A stretch of 64,000 nucleotides of DNA from Rostratula benghalensis (GCA_013399305.1 VXAI01000019.1:6697452-6761451); one strand, 5' to 3'; positions 46,003 through 60,295 are shown, counted from the stretch's first letter. Made by a program: numbers and translations. The notes: generated by a model not told the origin, from the letters alone.

Positions 46003-46559
46003 ACAGAATTACAGGATCAGAATTACAGGATCACTCGGAAGTACAAAGAATGGATGAGGTTCGAATGGACCTGTGGAAGTCACGTAGTCCAATGCCTTGT
46101 TCAAGCAGGGCCACCTCGAGCAGGTTGCCCAGGACCGTGACTACATGGTTTTTGACTGTCTCCAAGGATGGAGCTTCCACATTTCTGGCCAACCTGTTCC
46201 AGTGTTAAACCACCCTCACATGAACGAAGCATTTCCTGATGTTGAAATGGCACCTCCCTTTGCGTTCAGAGTCTCTTCTCCTGTCAGTTTACACCACTAA
46301 AAAGTGCCTGGCTTCATCTTCTTTACACCCTTCCTTCAGGTGTTTATACGCATTGATAAGATTCTCCCAAGCCTTTTCTTCTCTAGATGAAGAGTCTCAG
46401 CTCTCTCAAGCTTTCCTAATCTGAGAGGTGCTCCAGTCTCTGAATCATTTCAGTGGCCTTTCACTGGACCCTCTCTAGTAGCAGTTTGTTCAGGTGTGGC
46501 CTCACCAGCGCTGAGTAGATTGGAAGGACCCACCTTCCTCATCCTGCTGCCAGCAGATT
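46003..46559 (-). mobile_element. CR1 LINE fragment, 3' end, old and diverged (inverted)
   Basis: The + strand shows a duplicated tail-like CAGAATTACAGGATCAGAAT, then GGACCTGTGGAAGTCACGTA, TCCAAGGATGGAGCTTCCAC, CAACCTGTTCCAGTGTTAAA and ACCACCCTCACATGAACGAA. Distal ORF2 sequence follows (TTCACTGGACCCTCTCTAGT, GTGTGGCCTCACCAGCGCTG). About 550 bases are kept but with many substitutions and gaps, so it is one of the older copies. No open ORF2 frame survives. Confidence 0.92.
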
Positions 46560-49500
46560 GAATCTGTACAAATGAAAAACTTCTATGGGATCAAATCAAG
46601 TTCCATCTGTTTAGAACAGCCTTGTAAATTTCTTGGAGTTTAAAAATGAGAAAACTTGTAAAGTTTTTCAATCAATGTATAACACTACACCTCTCGCTAG
46701 TGTCAACCTTTGTTGGCTACTTCAAACACCTTTACAATTTCAGTGTAATTCCGAAATGAGAAAGCTAGCTTCCATATTTGATAAAATATTTACTTCAATA
46801 GTAGAAAGAAGTGGCCCATGAATTAAAGAATATGTTACTTTTTAACACAAGCAGATCAGAGGAAAGTAGGAAAGGCAAGTATTAACAAGGAAACCATCAC
46901 AAAATAACTTTTTTTCAGTTCTGAGTCTACAAGCACAGAAAAAAACAACAGCAGGAAATTTTGTTTAATGGTATACTTTCAATTTTGATGTAGTGTAGCC
47001 ATCAGTATGCACTAAGGAACATACATCCAAGGGTTCCTAAACTTCAAAGTTTACAAATCTCAGTCTAATTTGCACTTTAGAGGAGGCACATGAAGGACTT
47101 CAGTCAATGTAGTGAGGTTCATTGTGCTTCTGTGCTCAGTATTTGATAGCCTTTTCTGGTAATTCAGTCACATATCTCATTTGCATGAAGTTTCTTTTAA
47201 ATGTCAGACTTGAGATATGACAATAAGTATTCACTTTGATTAACATGTTAAAGATTTTTCTTGACCTTAAATGAAGACACTGCTTCAAAATGTAATCAGA
47301 TCTTTAAACTGGGTGGAGATTGAGGCGGGAAAATGCTATTCAGACATCAGAGCACGATCTGTACAGGTTCTGGGCCAAAATACTCTGCTATTTCCCAACA
47401 TACTCCACTACAGAAGTGGTGTTCACAGTTTTCATTCATTCAAATGAAATAGAACAGGTATTTTTATACTCTTTTTGTCTGTCTTTTGGAGAATTCATAG
47501 TATATCTTGATTGGCCTGAATTTAATGAAACGATGACACTGTTCCAAAACCGATGATTTTGAAAATTAACTTTCATTTGGTAATAGTTCAGGTTAAAAAA
47601 ATTAAGTAGATATTTAAGTGACACATGATTTTGTATATCTCACTTCCTGAGTTCAAATAATCTTCAATAGTTTTTCAACTACATAAGTCTGCATATATCT
47701 TAAAAAAGGACAAAATTTACTTTAACACGCTACGGTATAAAGGTGGCTGTGATGAGGGCAGATTACTGCAGAGATGCCAGCTTTTCAAGGTTTGTCATTT
47801 GCTCCATAAGGCATATACATTCCACATGCAATTAAAGGATGGACATGGTGAGCCAAACCTGATACTAAATAGCCAGTAAAGTATTAAAATAACTTACATT
47901 ACATTTCCCTGTAATAAGGTTTCAGGAATGAACAGGAAAGGTTAAGCCTATCCTAACTATCCTAATGAGCCCATACTCTGATAAATAATACCAGAGTAAA
48001 AAGAAAATAAAAATAGCAAGTGGAGTGTAGGTAACTCATGCTAAGGTGCAATTCACTGCTATTTTCGAAATTTAGAATTCAATGGGAGTCTAATGTCCTC
48101 TTTTAGCATTTCAGTCCTGAGAAGACATTGCTGAGCTGAGCAGTTTCATTTCACATTCAGGCCAAGGTTTGATCAGAAAAGAAGGCATTATTTTACTCAG
48201 TTGACCATGGAAGGCTTCAGCTGGTGGGTACTTTGGGAGCCTGTATAAGATACAATGAAGAAAAGTAGAATGTAAGTGAAAGACAAGAAAAAGGAAATAA
48301 TACTACAACTACTTTCCCTACAAAAGCAGCCTAAAGCTAGCAGAAGATGACATTTTTAAGGAGTTTACAAATCGATGCAGTGGAGGAAATTCAGTTGGGT
48401 TCTACCACATTTTGGACAAATAAACTAATGAAAAAGTGGCACGTGTGGGGAAATCAGGGATATATGAAAAAGAGAAGATTCCTCTACGGCTGGTTAGGGT
48501 TAAATTCCTCTTTTCCTAAAAAATAAGTTCATAGCTGCTGAGCTTCATCTGTGAATTCTGAGCAGCAAGACATCTGAGGGAAAAAATGCCAGACAATGCG
48601 TGTTATTTACATGTGGCCAGCATATCTCTTCCAAGTGTTTTCCCAGTAGCCTGTTGAGAAAGTTCCATTTGCAACAGAAAGATGTTGGTAAATCCTGTCT
48701 GAGCAGGTAACTTGACTCATAAATTACATCCAGACCCTTAAACAGCTAATGTAGGTTTATGGATTCTGAAACAGTGTTCAAGTGCTCAGAGTTTCCATTA
48801 TTTCAAGCCCACTTTGTAGTGCTGAGCTCTCTTCTAGATGTGTGTCAAAATATGTGTGTACTTTGATGACCTTTTATTTCCTAAATCTACACAACTCTAC
48901 TTTTGTTCCTCTAAGACCAAGTAACATCATATACAAAATCACACATCTGAATCTACCAAAGTTTTTAGGAAAAAAAACCCAAACATATTTAGCAAACAGA
49001 TGGCTTGCTGTGAATAATTTGGGTACAGTTGCCTCGTTATTGTAAATTTCCCATGTGAACAACAGCTATAGCTGCCAGTTCAGGTTCAAAAGCAGTTAAA
49101 AATCTATGCAAGTTAAATAAGAAGCCGAAGAAGTTTAACTGAGGAGCAATAATGAACACTGATAGGTCAAAGGCCTACTCAATCCATGAAGTTTTTTAAT
49201 AGTAGATTTATAGCATTGCATAAAAACTCTTGGGGCAGTATTCTGTTGTCTTCATTAATCAGAATTGTGCCTGGTTCCTGTTGTTCCTTCTGTTCAAGTT
49301 CAACTATTTCCTGCAGGATTTAATAAGCTTGGTAACATCAGTATTAAAATGTTGATCTTTTTCTTCAGCGTGTTCCAATAAACCAGGCAACTGTCTTGCT
49401 TTTATGGTATAAAAAGACTAATGCAAAACTCATATAAACAAGAAGATACAAAATCTCCCATGTATTCTAAGAAAATGAGGGAAGTGTCTACAAAGTATTT

Positions 49501-52500
49501 TTTAATTAATGATGAATGGTTTCTTTCTTTGTTTGCTAGAGCTATATTTTAATGATCAGTACTTATTGCAAAATGACTTGCTGCGAGACTGCAAATGTAA
49601 TTCTGAATTGCTGTGAAATTTGTAGTTTCCTTGACATAACTAAAGGAAGCTGAAAAAATAATAATTAATTTTCAAGAATCAGACTGTGCATGGAGCTCGG
49701 CACTTATTACAGACAGGAGTTAGGATACTCTGCTGCTTAAAGTCTGGGGTTCCAACGGAACTGACAAGAGTTTCTTGGTAAAACCAATGTGTCGCAAGTA
49801 ATGAAATCTGTAACTTCAAAAATAGTCCCAAGTTACTTCATAAAGAGTCTTCTAAAGTTCATTTGCACTCATTCTTGATATAATACTGGTAACGTAAATA
49901 AAATCACCAAATGTAACTGATATCTGTAAGACCCTGAACAGTACATACTCACTTCTCCATTCTCTAATCTATAGAATTTTCCAGATTATTTCCCCACAAA
50001 TTAAGATTTCCAAGTTCTTTATTTCTTCTTAAACAGTTTGATTTAGGAATATGTGCAACTCTGAATAGAGTCACAGTCATTTTGTGCTGTGTTAAAAACT
50101 GAAATGGTTTGACACCCTGCCCAAACCCTGTATTTTGTAGGCTGAACAGGACAATCTTTTTAAACCTAACTCTGTGTCCACCGTGTCTTAATTTGAGTTG
50201 AGAGTAGGGTTTTACAATGATTCTGATTCATTTCAATGATTTTTTCTCTTAGTTTACCATATCAGTGCACACAAGCCTTCAGTTGTGTTAGGGATAAAGA
50301 GTACCTCTTTTACAGAGTTCTCTGATGAGCGATACAACAAAGAGACGAGTTTCACTGTTCATGTTTCACTACTGTGGAAAACAAGGCAGGGAAAATGAAA
50401 TGTTCCATCCAAAGTGGCACACAGTTAGGAATAGAGAGCAGGTCATCCTACCCCTCCTCTCTTGCTGTACACAGTGGCCAAGATACCATTTATAACTGCC
50501 TCAAATAATGACACTTGTTTTAAGGAATGACTATCCACATTTATTGGAGATGTCTCTATTACGTTGCATTTTTCTTGACGTACGTTTCCCAGTGAGTTTT
50601 TTTCAAGTTTCATTTCATGAGTTCTCTCCCTTAACTCGGTTACATAAAGCTGTGCAAGCTCCAGTTATTGCACCTTCTGTGAAGATGTAGTCCAACAACC
50701 CGACTGCACTGAACAGCATGCAGATGTGAGCTGGAAGGGGCAACATTTCAGTGAAGTCCACCGGGACGTAGTCATGCAAGTCCCATTAACATTAATGAGA
50801 ATCAAGCAGCTAAAATCTCAGTGTGTTGTGCTGAAAATGCTCCCTGACGTGTTTGAAGGAATACCATTTTCATATCAAGTACTTGTATATGTGCTGGGGC
50901 TGCTACATAAAACCTAACATCCTGGAAAAGGATTCCCAGATCTTTCATACTCTACAGCGAAGATGATCTCCGGGAATTGTTGGTTGAGTAACTCCACATG
51001 ATGCTGTACATAATTTTTATTGATAAGGATGTTGTCATCGGTGTAGCCTCAGTAGAAAGTTGAACAGGCGTGGATTGGTTTAAAGCATTAGGGTTTTGAT
51101 TAATGATCAACTTGTCAACTCAGAATTAGTTTGATTCAGGCTCTGAAATAATATTTTTTTTTTTTTTTTTCCTTCTAGCTCTATGTGTAAACTTGAAAGA
51201 CAGAGCCACAGGTTTCTGTGGATTTTGGCCAAGTTGCCAGTTGTTCAGATGTTCCATCATAAAGGTTTAACTGGTTCCCTTGAAGACAGCAATGGCAGAT
51301 TTACTGTTTTTTTTCTTCAGTAGTGATTTGTAGGTAACCATTAAGTAGTGGAGAGAATGAGTTTAGTTTAGGGTAGCCTGCTTCACCGTGAGAAAAATTT
51401 TATTAAGGATGTTTCACTTCATACCTGATCTGTCCTCCATTACATACTATTCAAACATATTTGCATGGTAGGAAGTGTCTGTATAGTGGATTACATGAGA
51501 CACCAAGGAGTTAAGAACTATATTTACCATGCTTTTAGTCTATATTACACAAGAGACCATTCTGGGAGAGGAATATTTACACACTCGTTATAAGGCATCA
51601 CGTAAAATTGCATAATGCGTATATTTCTAACCAATTAGACATCAGATAAAATATTGTTGAAGGTATTCAAGACTACAAAATGTCCTCCATTCCCCACTAA
51701 AAAGTAACTCCACAGGGTAGATAATTACTAAAACATCTCCATTGTAGCTCAAGGCAAGGAATGTTTATAATTTTCTGTATTTCTGCTGTCAATCTCTGCC
51801 TTCTGCTCTTGCACTGTGGAGTATTCTGAGTATTATATCCATATTATATTGCCAATTTTTACCCTTTATTTGATTGGCCTATATCATCATCATGAAGTTT
51901 TAATATTGAAAATTAAAAGCAATTCTGAACAAATAATTTGATGAATTTCACCTTTCTCTCTTTGAGAGTGATTAATTTCTCAGATTTATTCATTATTCAG
52001 AGTGATTCAGTAATTCCTTTAGCAAATAATTCGTAGTGTGTCATTTTAATTGTGAATTATGAATATTACAATCAGTTTGTGCTCTAACTTCTGTGCAGTA
52101 ACACATGTGTTTGACTAACTTAAGCAATTCCGTTGGAATTTCCAACTGTGTTTGATTATAAGAGGTGTTAGCAATGTCTGCCAGGCAATCAAAATCCAGA
52201 TACCACGTGACTCATGGTAACTAACCAACCCAGCATGAAGACAAATGACGAATTTGATAATCAGATGTTCAGTTTAAAATTTACTTTCAGCAAATACTCA
52301 AGCAATCAAGCCAAAAGTATACCCGGTGAACTCTGAACAGCTGAGGCCTTTAAGAGAATGATCATAAAAAGACAAACTGAATTTAAAGAACAGCTGGTGA
52401 AGGATACTTCCTTCAGCTGTTTTGGGGGGTTTGAGTTGCTGGCTGTCCTGCCAGTCTAGTTCTGTCCTACAGCAAGAAGGAATTTCATGACGCATCAGAA

Positions 52501-55500
52501 ATTAAGGAAAGAAATAGCTGAATATCAGGAAAGCTATCACTGTAGGAGTAGGGGGACATTAATTTTTATGTAAAAGCCCAATTCTCATCTTTCAAAACTC
52601 TTAAATCATGCAAAGGATGAATTGACATGACTTGCATAACATCTCTTTTCAGATCCTTATATTTGAATGTGAAAGTATTCAACCATAACAATTAAACAGC
52701 GGATTTCTGATGGATCATAGTATTGGCCTGCGGAATTGTAGGGAATGGAACTATTTCTAATGGCCATCCTGGCTACTATATTAAATCCTGCTCATGGGAT
52801 ACCTAAAGCAATTCCCCTAAGTGTTTTCAGAAGTACTAACCTTAACGTTTTTGTTTTTTTTTTTTCCCTGCAGCTTTAATATGCACTTGATTTGTGTGTC
52901 AGATACAGAATGCTTATTCATACTGCACTCAAAAAATATTTGAATCTAGCAAGTTAATTACTGCTGGAATATTAACGCAGCTTGTCATTGGTCTTACTGG
53001 CATTTCATCAGTGATCTGTGAGACAACAGATCCCTTTTCTGTGGGTATAACTCCAACAGAGGAAATAGCTTGGAAGATGAGCTTAAATAAAGCTAGCTTT
53101 TCATGTGTTTATTTCTATGCCATTCTCCGACTTAACTATTCTCCTTTTTTCTTGTGTAATATTTCATCAAATGGTATTAGTCATAAAAGAGCTATATGAA
53201 TTTTAAGTTTTATTCAGAACAAAGAAAGTTGTCGAGAAAAGAAAGAATTATCCATTCTGAGTAATAAAATAAATGGAAAACAAAACAACACAAACGAAAA
53301 AACCCCACATGATTTAAACAAATATCTGAATTCATTAAAAAATATGCAGAAATGATTCAATTTTGTCAACTTATATCTACAATACTGAAAAGTTGTGGGG
53401 AAAAAAAGGTGTATATTTTGTGGATGGTGACAGATCTGAGCTGTCTTTCACTAATTTGTTTAGATTTGCTAGATACTTTGACATCACAGAGCAAAGAGAC
53501 TAGAGCTCAGCCTTCATCCAGTCAGTGTGCATGACAAAGGGAATCAATAAAAGCACAAATAAGCACCTGATTATTCTGTTTTTAAGGGTGTGTTTATTGT
53601 TCGGTGTCTGTGAATCAAGGACACAAGATGCTGTGTCAATTCAGGGTATAAACTCTTGTATAAAGCCTGTAACAAAATTTGTCTGATGTTTGCAGCTATA
53701 GAAAACTGCTTTCAACACCTTTTACATTTGCAACTATTTAATAATTCACCTACATTTTTTTATCAAAGTTTGACCAAATTATTCATTTCTCAGGATGAGC
53801 TTGATGACAGAAAAGGGGTTTTATTTGTCCATCCTAAATCTTGCAATCATTTTGCTAAAAGACGCTGCTGCCACCATACTATGAATTAGGGATTGGAAAC
53901 TTGACATTCAGGGACTGAATAAAAATTAAGTGCCTTTACCAAGGATGCGTGTTTTGCTATTTGTCTCTTGTCAAATCATCTTAGTAGAGTTTCTGGAATC
54001 TACTGCTTTGAAGCTGTAAAACTAAGAAATAGATCTTCTCTGTATAACTCCAAGCAAGGACTGAAGAGGTTTTTGACATTTTCTGGCTGTTTTGGAGTCA
54101 AGTGAAAGGTCAAAAGATACATTGAGAACGGGGAAAGAGTTTTTGTTGTTCACTGGCCAGGCTGGAGTGCATAGGAACTGCTTTCACACTGCAGACTGAG
54201 TGAAACATATTTTTTTTTCCCTAGGAAAATAGAAATTGTAGTTGTGGGAGTAAAGACTGTTTTCTGGAACATATGCACAAAAGAAAGTGGAACATAAAGG
54301 AAGATAAATTTAGTCTCAGCAGGGCAGGTCACAAAGGAGCAACTTGCTAAAGTTTCGAAACTTGACAATATTTACAGAAACTGAAGGCTGGCCTGAGTGG
54401 TGAATAGATCTCAGCGTGTCACTAAAAGTTCATCCAAGAACAGATCAGTTAAATGAATCATGGAACTTTGTAGTCACTCAAAGGAGATAAATGGCATTTC
54501 TACTAATGAGTGATGTGCCTGAGGATTTTTCCCAAAATCATATGTCAGTACAAGAAGTTGCTAAATTTAATAAAAAATGTTTTTCATATGTCTTGCCATT
54601 TACATTATTAAAATAAATAGAATAATAATTTTAGGGAAGATGTGACAGAAATCTGTAAAATCATGAACTGCATGCCGAGAGCAAATAGAGAACAATTATT
54701 TGCTATTTTTCAGACTGCTGGAACTAGGGCACTAAGTAATATGACCTTAGAACAGAACAAACACCTTTTCATAGAGTACATAATTGAATTGCAGACTCAG
54801 TGGAATTATAGAATTCAGACCCACTTGAGAAAGAAAGAGTCTTTGCAGGAGTCTTCACATACCTGTTATAAGAGTTCTAGGCTTAGGATTTTTGTAATGG
54901 AGAAATGTATAGGAATGAGAGCTTTAAAAAATCTTCAATGTATGAAATACACAACAGGAGACAATCATCCAGGCAAACCTATTTTTTTCTTATGTAGAGA
55001 GATATGACCTTAATAACTTAACACTTCTCATTACTTATAGTCTATTCAGGTGCTGGTAGAAAGAAATTGTATCATTTGATTTCCCTTTGTTATGTAGTCC
55101 CTTTATAAATGGATATTTTTCGCTGACCTGAAAAATTTGTAACAATAATATGTTTTCAAACTACAAATATTGATTGAGCAACAGTATGAATGTTTGCACT
55201 TTGAATATCTGAGAAGCTTCTCAAACATGGAGTGAACATTAACATCCTGAAAAAACAATTTCTGATTATTCACCTAAGGAGAGTTTAAGCAGGATTTCAA
55301 TTATTAAACGACGTGTTTTTCTAAGATCATTATTTATTTCTGGGTTGGTCTGGAAGACAATGAAGTTCTTAAATAAATCACAGAGAACAATATACATATC
55401 CACAAATTATAGCTTGGTAGGAATGGAGTTAGACAAGGTACAAATAGTTTACTGTAAAATAGTAGCAAGTAATTAGTGCCACACTCTCCTGTTGCAATCC

Positions 55501-56890
55501 ATAAATACATCCAGGCATCCCAAAATATCCGGGTGCCCCTTATCTAAGGCTGACTGCAAACCACAGAGGCACCAGTTGCCCAGAGCAAATTATAATCCTA
55601 ACCGAGCCGGAGACTCGGCAAGCTTTGACAAGAGGTTTGACCTCCTTGTTCCTCAGCCAGCCCAGCCGTGAAATTGATAAAAGGAATTGTGTAAAAACCA
55701 GATCCCACTGGAAAACAGATCTGCCATTGGTTCGGACAACGAATACAGGCCAAAAAATGGCAAACACAGCGGGGTCATCACATCCTGTTATACTTTACAC
55801 GTAAATAACACAAGCTAAATCTGAACGGTTGATTCATCACATATTCCTGGCTAAAGGAGATTAAAAAATAGGAGATAACGATGAAGTGTAATGATCTTCC
55901 GCCCAGGAGCTGTGGAACAATTTCAGTGTTTGTTAATGTAGGATACAGAAGAGTTTTGTGTAAATCAGCTGTATTTCTGCTGCTCACAGTTATCCTGCTG
56001 TGAGAGAGACTGATAGTTTTACAACTGTTCACTCTTAAAAGAAAAACAATGTCCACAGTTTTTGTGTGGATTTTTTTTTTTTCTGAGTTGTAAATATTAC
56101 CTGGCATTAAAAAAACCCAGAATTGTAAAATGTGTGGTAGAGATTTTTTAACTTTCACATTTCTCTCAACTTGACCTGAACAACAAGCATTTCGGGAGTC
56201 ATTCAGGTCAAAAGGATTTTCTTTTATTTTGTGGAAACTTTAAGTTCAGACCTCATACCAGCGATTAGTACACTGTTACTCACTGACTTAAACATCCACA
56301 TTCTGGATGCTTGTTACTGTATTTGGCATATGCATTTATGCAATGTGACAGTTTAATCTGAAGAGACACTTTTCCAGTTGCATTCTAGAATATATAGTAG
56401 CCATATAATTTCAATGAGCCATGTGGTTATGCTAAATAGTTTAATCATTTGATAAAACTCCATAAAAGCAGTGTGTAGTGTGTAGCCAGTGATAACTATT
56501 TTATTTTTTCAGTAGTGTAGAGGTTCTGCAGCTATTGAGGATACATTACTCGATGTCCTGTTATTGACTGAGCAATAAAAGCACATGGCAGACACTGGTA
56601 TTGTTTGATTCATGAGCTATTACTTCTGGTTTGTGACTGGGTGATGAAAGGCTTGTTATAAATACGACCAGTAAACAATAACTGACATTTATGCTGCAGG
56701 TAGGAAATGTGTCATTCTATGCTATCTAAAATAGGAAACAATATAAACTCCACACGGTAGTTGAGCAAAATCTGCATCTTCTCTGGAAGTTGATAATGGT
56801 ATCACACAGTGTCTCTACTTGTGCCTTTTCTTCTTTCAAGACATCTTCATTTTTGCCTCCTTAAGAGATTGAAGTATTTCTGTGCTATAT
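46560..56890. other. Long unique AT-rich interval, no gene seen
   Basis: More than 10 kb without a repeat family I recognise. It includes T-runs at 51154-51170 and about 52855-52865, each followed by an acceptor-like CTAG or CAG without a convincing downstream exon. 55500-55780 is moderately GC-richer, with a CCGAG...CTCGG mini-stem near 55605. No frame here exceeds 126 codons, and none looks like a known protein. Confidence 0.55.
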
Positions 56891-57180
56891 TCATAGAATC
56901 ATAGAATTATCCAGGTTGGAAGGGACCTTTAAGATCACCTAGTCCAACTACCAACCTAACTCTGATAAAACCCATCACTAAACCACGTCACTCAGCATTG
57001 TGTCTACCCAGCTTTTAAATCCCTTCGGGGATGGAGGCTCAATCCCTTCCCTGAGCAGCCCATTCCAAGGCTTAATAACCCTTTGAGTGTAAGCATTTTT
57101 CTTAATATCCAATATGAACCTCTCCTGGAGTAACTTGAGGCCATCTCCTCTTGTCCTAGGGACATTTCTTCTTGTCCTAT
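56891..57180 (-). mobile_element. CR1 LINE fragment, 3' end (inverted)
   Basis: The + strand opens with an intact tail TCATAGAATCATAGAATT, then CCAGGTTGGAAGGGACCTTT, AGATCACCTAGTCCAACTAC, TAAAACCCATCACTAAACCA, CTTTTAAATCCCTTCGGGGA, and ends around TTGAGGCCATCTCCTCTTGT. It has the spacer seen in the 4.3- and 23.7-kb copies but is better preserved, so probably younger than they are. It is non-coding and 5'-truncated. Confidence 0.95.
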
Positions 57181-58749
57181 ATTCTAATGTCTCACTCAAA
57201 CATTTGACTCTCAAAAGCAAAAGGTTCCTATTTCCTTGCAGACATTTCTAAATAACTAATTACTAACATAGTCTTTGTAATAACCTCAATGGTTGCTCCT
57301 GTAGGGGGAAACTTTTAAAACAACAACACCGTATATGATTTATTTGCTGCTCTCTGCTAATGCCCTATTTCAACATTAAAGCTTTTTATAGAAATTGTAA
57401 GAAATTATACATGTCTAAATTTTAACTCACCTCTCCTGCAGTGCCGACCTAAATAAGAATCCTAACAAGTAGTTTATTGTTCAAATATGAGACATTTTCA
57501 TCTCTTCATTTATTTAGTATATCAAAATGGCTTCAGTGTGCTTTAGTCCAGTTACCTGATAAATATCTCATATAATGTTTTGGAAGGAACTGATAGGCTG
57601 GTCAGTATTTCTGTATGGTGTAAGGTTTGGGTGGGCAGACTTTCCCACATAAAATACTTACTAAAGTAGAAATGAATCTTTTGCTACTGCCAGAACACAG
57701 AGTTCAGTTCCTACTGTTGTGTGAAGGGAGGTTATGGGTGTAGATGGCACAAGCTCTTGCATGTCTCTTGCACTGCATCAAATTATTTTCACGCAGCAGC
57801 TCTCATAGTTTCAATAAATGTCTTCATAGTTTTTTCATATCTTTCTCTTTATAGAAAGAAGCAAAGATTAAAGGATATGGTTTCAATAAAGACATTACAA
57901 AATTCCATGTTGTTTTCAAGTTTGATAAGAATATGCTGTGTAACTTTACAACCTGGGGTTTTTTTGCATTATTTCATCACATGAGTTTCTAATACATTTG
58001 CATAATTTAATGTCTTTTTATCCTGGATTGAGAGACACGGAACTAACTTCCAATGCTGAGGAGTAATCCACTTTTGGAAGACACTAGTGTCTGAATTTGG
58101 GAAAATATTTACTTTATAGTAAGCTCCCCAGGTGCAGGGATGAGGAGTAGCGAGTCCTGGACACTCGACCCAAGCTGCCAGCAGGGTTGTTTCGTACCAG
58201 GAATATCACATTCAATAGAAATTAGGAAGTTTGCTGAGGAGTTCTCTCTCTCTCTCTCTCCCTTGCTGGCTGCCATCCTGAGAACTCCTTGCACCCAGTG
58301 CCGGAGCCCTGAGCCCTTCCCTTCCTCCCAAAGCCACAGCACTCCCAGTGACCCACGTTGGCTGTCCCTGCTGGGAGTGCAGGGCTTCTGCTGATGGAAT
58401 GGGCTGGGTATGGTCCTTGTGAGTTTTATATTGGCATCATGATCAGTATTAGCTCTTTAGTGTTATCAACGTTAATTATTTAGTCCTAACCTATTAAATC
58501 TATTTATATTTCGACCCTCATGTATCCTTGCTTTCCCTTGTTCCCCTTCCTGTGTGGGGAGGTGTCATTGGGTGAAAGAATAATTTTCCAAATGACAATA
58601 AATTATTGTAGGTTTTCTCAAACCGTAGCACTCTTTCTCCATTCAGAAAACAAAGCCTTCCATGGGATTTATCAGGAAAGCTGGAAAGGATGCCTTTATG
58701 TGTCAGAAAAGAATGGTGCTTAAGTGTTGGAATAGCACTCTCACTGGTA
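57181..58749. other. Unique AT-rich sequence with a CT microsatellite, no gene seen
   Basis: A (CT)n run of about nine units lies at 58242-58260. Around it, 58130-58400 is more GC-rich and carries 77-84-codon frames on both strands without recognisable content. A good minus-strand donor (GAGAG then GTGAGT) lies near 57430, with an acceptor only 18 bases upstream of it. Confidence 0.55.
58242..58260. repeat. (CT)n microsatellite
   Basis: Roughly nine CT units in a row, followed by CCC. It lies in the GC-richer stretch 58130-58400. Confidence 0.85.
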
Positions 58750-59113
58750 TCATAGAAAGGTTTTGTTCGGAAGGGACCTTAAAGTTTATCAAGTTCTAAC
58801 CCCTGCCCTGGGCAGGGACACCTCCCACCAGCCCAGGTTGCTCCAAGCCCCCTCCAACCTGGCCTTGAACCCCTCCAGGGATGGGGCAGCCACAGCTTCT
58901 CTGGGCAACCTGGGCCAGGCTCTCACCACCCTCACAGCAAAGAAGTTCTTCCCAATATCTCATCTAAATCTGCCCTCCTGGATTTTTGAAGCCATTATCC
59001 CTTATCCTATGGCTCCCCTCCCTGATTAAGAGTCCTTCCCCAGCTTTTGTGGAACCCCTTTAGGAACTGGAAGGGGCTTTAAGGTCTCTCTGGAGTTTCC
59101 TCTTCTCCAGGCA
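58750..59113 (-). mobile_element. CR1 LINE fragment, 3' end (inverted, young subfamily)
   Basis: The + strand reads CATAGAAAGGTTTTGTTCGG, AAGGGACCTTAAAGTTTATC, CCCTGCCCTGGGCAGGGACA, CCTCCCACCAGCCCAGGTTG and GGGATGGGGCAGCCACAGCT. It continues to CTTATCCTATGGCTCCCCTC and stops at CTCTTCTCCAGGC. It is very close to the copy at 60296. The tail is reduced to one octamer. No ORF2 enzyme remains. Confidence 0.96.
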
Positions 59114-60295
59114 GGAACATTCATTGTGTACTCACCAGTGAACCAGGATATTGTGTTTATCATCTTGAATGCTTACTTCTGGTTTCAAGCTTCACTTGCA
59201 CCGGTATGCAGCTGGCATAGTCAACATGCTGACACTTTGAAGCTTGACTTAACTGCTTGAATTTTGTGGAAAAAAAACCCCTTTGAGTTTCTTGTCATTT
59301 TCTTTGCTTGAAGTTTTCCTTGAAGGAACAGACTAAATTGAACAAAACCAAACCTGTTTGTAAAGCTCTTTCCAGTCTCAGACAACCCTAGAAAGTCTGG
59401 AAAGTGTAGGATGCTAAAGGTAGCACCTACCAATTATTTTTAAAATTATGAGAAAAAAAATAATAGATTTTTTTTTAGTTTTGTTTCCTTGTCTCATCCA
59501 ATTCATTTGAGACTCATCAGTGCATATATGTAAGGGAAGATAGGAATCTGCATCACCTGAAGAAGAAATATTTTTCTGCACAACTGTCTGGCTTGAAAAT
59601 CCTTTTGTTTTATGTTTTTGCTGCCAGCATGTACACATTTCAGGATGTGCCGTGAGTACTACCTCTTTACCTTTAAACCCTTTACTTGTCTAAAATGTAA
59701 GGGAAAAGAAAAAGAAAAACAAAACTAAACCAAACCAAACCAAGCAAACAAAAAAACCCCCGAAAAATAAAGAGGAGATATTTTCACAAAAGGGAATGCT
59801 TCGAGAAAGAATGGGGATCAATATAAGAGCTGGAGCAGGGTTGCTGTAACAGCACGTTTTCCTAACATTTGGGAGAAAGGCTGCGTGTGTGTGTCTGAAC
59901 TCTGGATAACAGGCTTCAAACGAGTGATCCCCGGCTGCCCGCACGGCAATTGAGAGAACATGTTACCTTTGCCCTGACTTTTGCCCTGATCTTGGGGTAA
60001 CTGGTACCACAGCTCTCTGACTGCGGTGACAAATGGCAACTGGTTAATTTGCAAGCACAAAATCCATGCGGTACTCGGGAACGTGATACTCTGCCTGGCA
60101 ATTATGTAGCAAAAAAATATTCATGTTTTTTTAAATGTACTTTTACCGCTGTAATAGACACAGGTAAATTCAAACAGTGAGAGTGAAAATGTTAATTCTT
60201 ACCATTTTCCATGTGATAAATAACTGGCAATGTTTATGGTTATCTTAACCATTTTAAGTGTATCTATGTGCATACACTCTTAGCTATGACATTTT
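59114..60295. other. Unique sequence between two like CR1 copies
   Basis: No gene recognised. An A-rich simple stretch with AAACC repeats lies at 59700-59762. 59860-60090 is less AT-rich, with overlapping 61-84-codon minus frames of no recognisable type. Confidence 0.55.

Noticed and set aside
51150..51185. T-run followed by CCTTCTAG as a splice acceptor or retrocopy tail
   Set aside because: No downstream exon with a donor and no retrocopy body on either side.
52830..53199. Exon starting after TTTTTTCCCTGCAG at 52873
   Set aside because: The acceptor is excellent, but no donor closes a plausible exon, and the 101-codon frame nearby shows no coding character.
57430..57455. 18-base microexon on the minus strand before a GTGAGT donor near 57430
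   Set aside because: Splice motifs are present but the segment is too short to judge from sequence alone, and there is no supporting neighbour.
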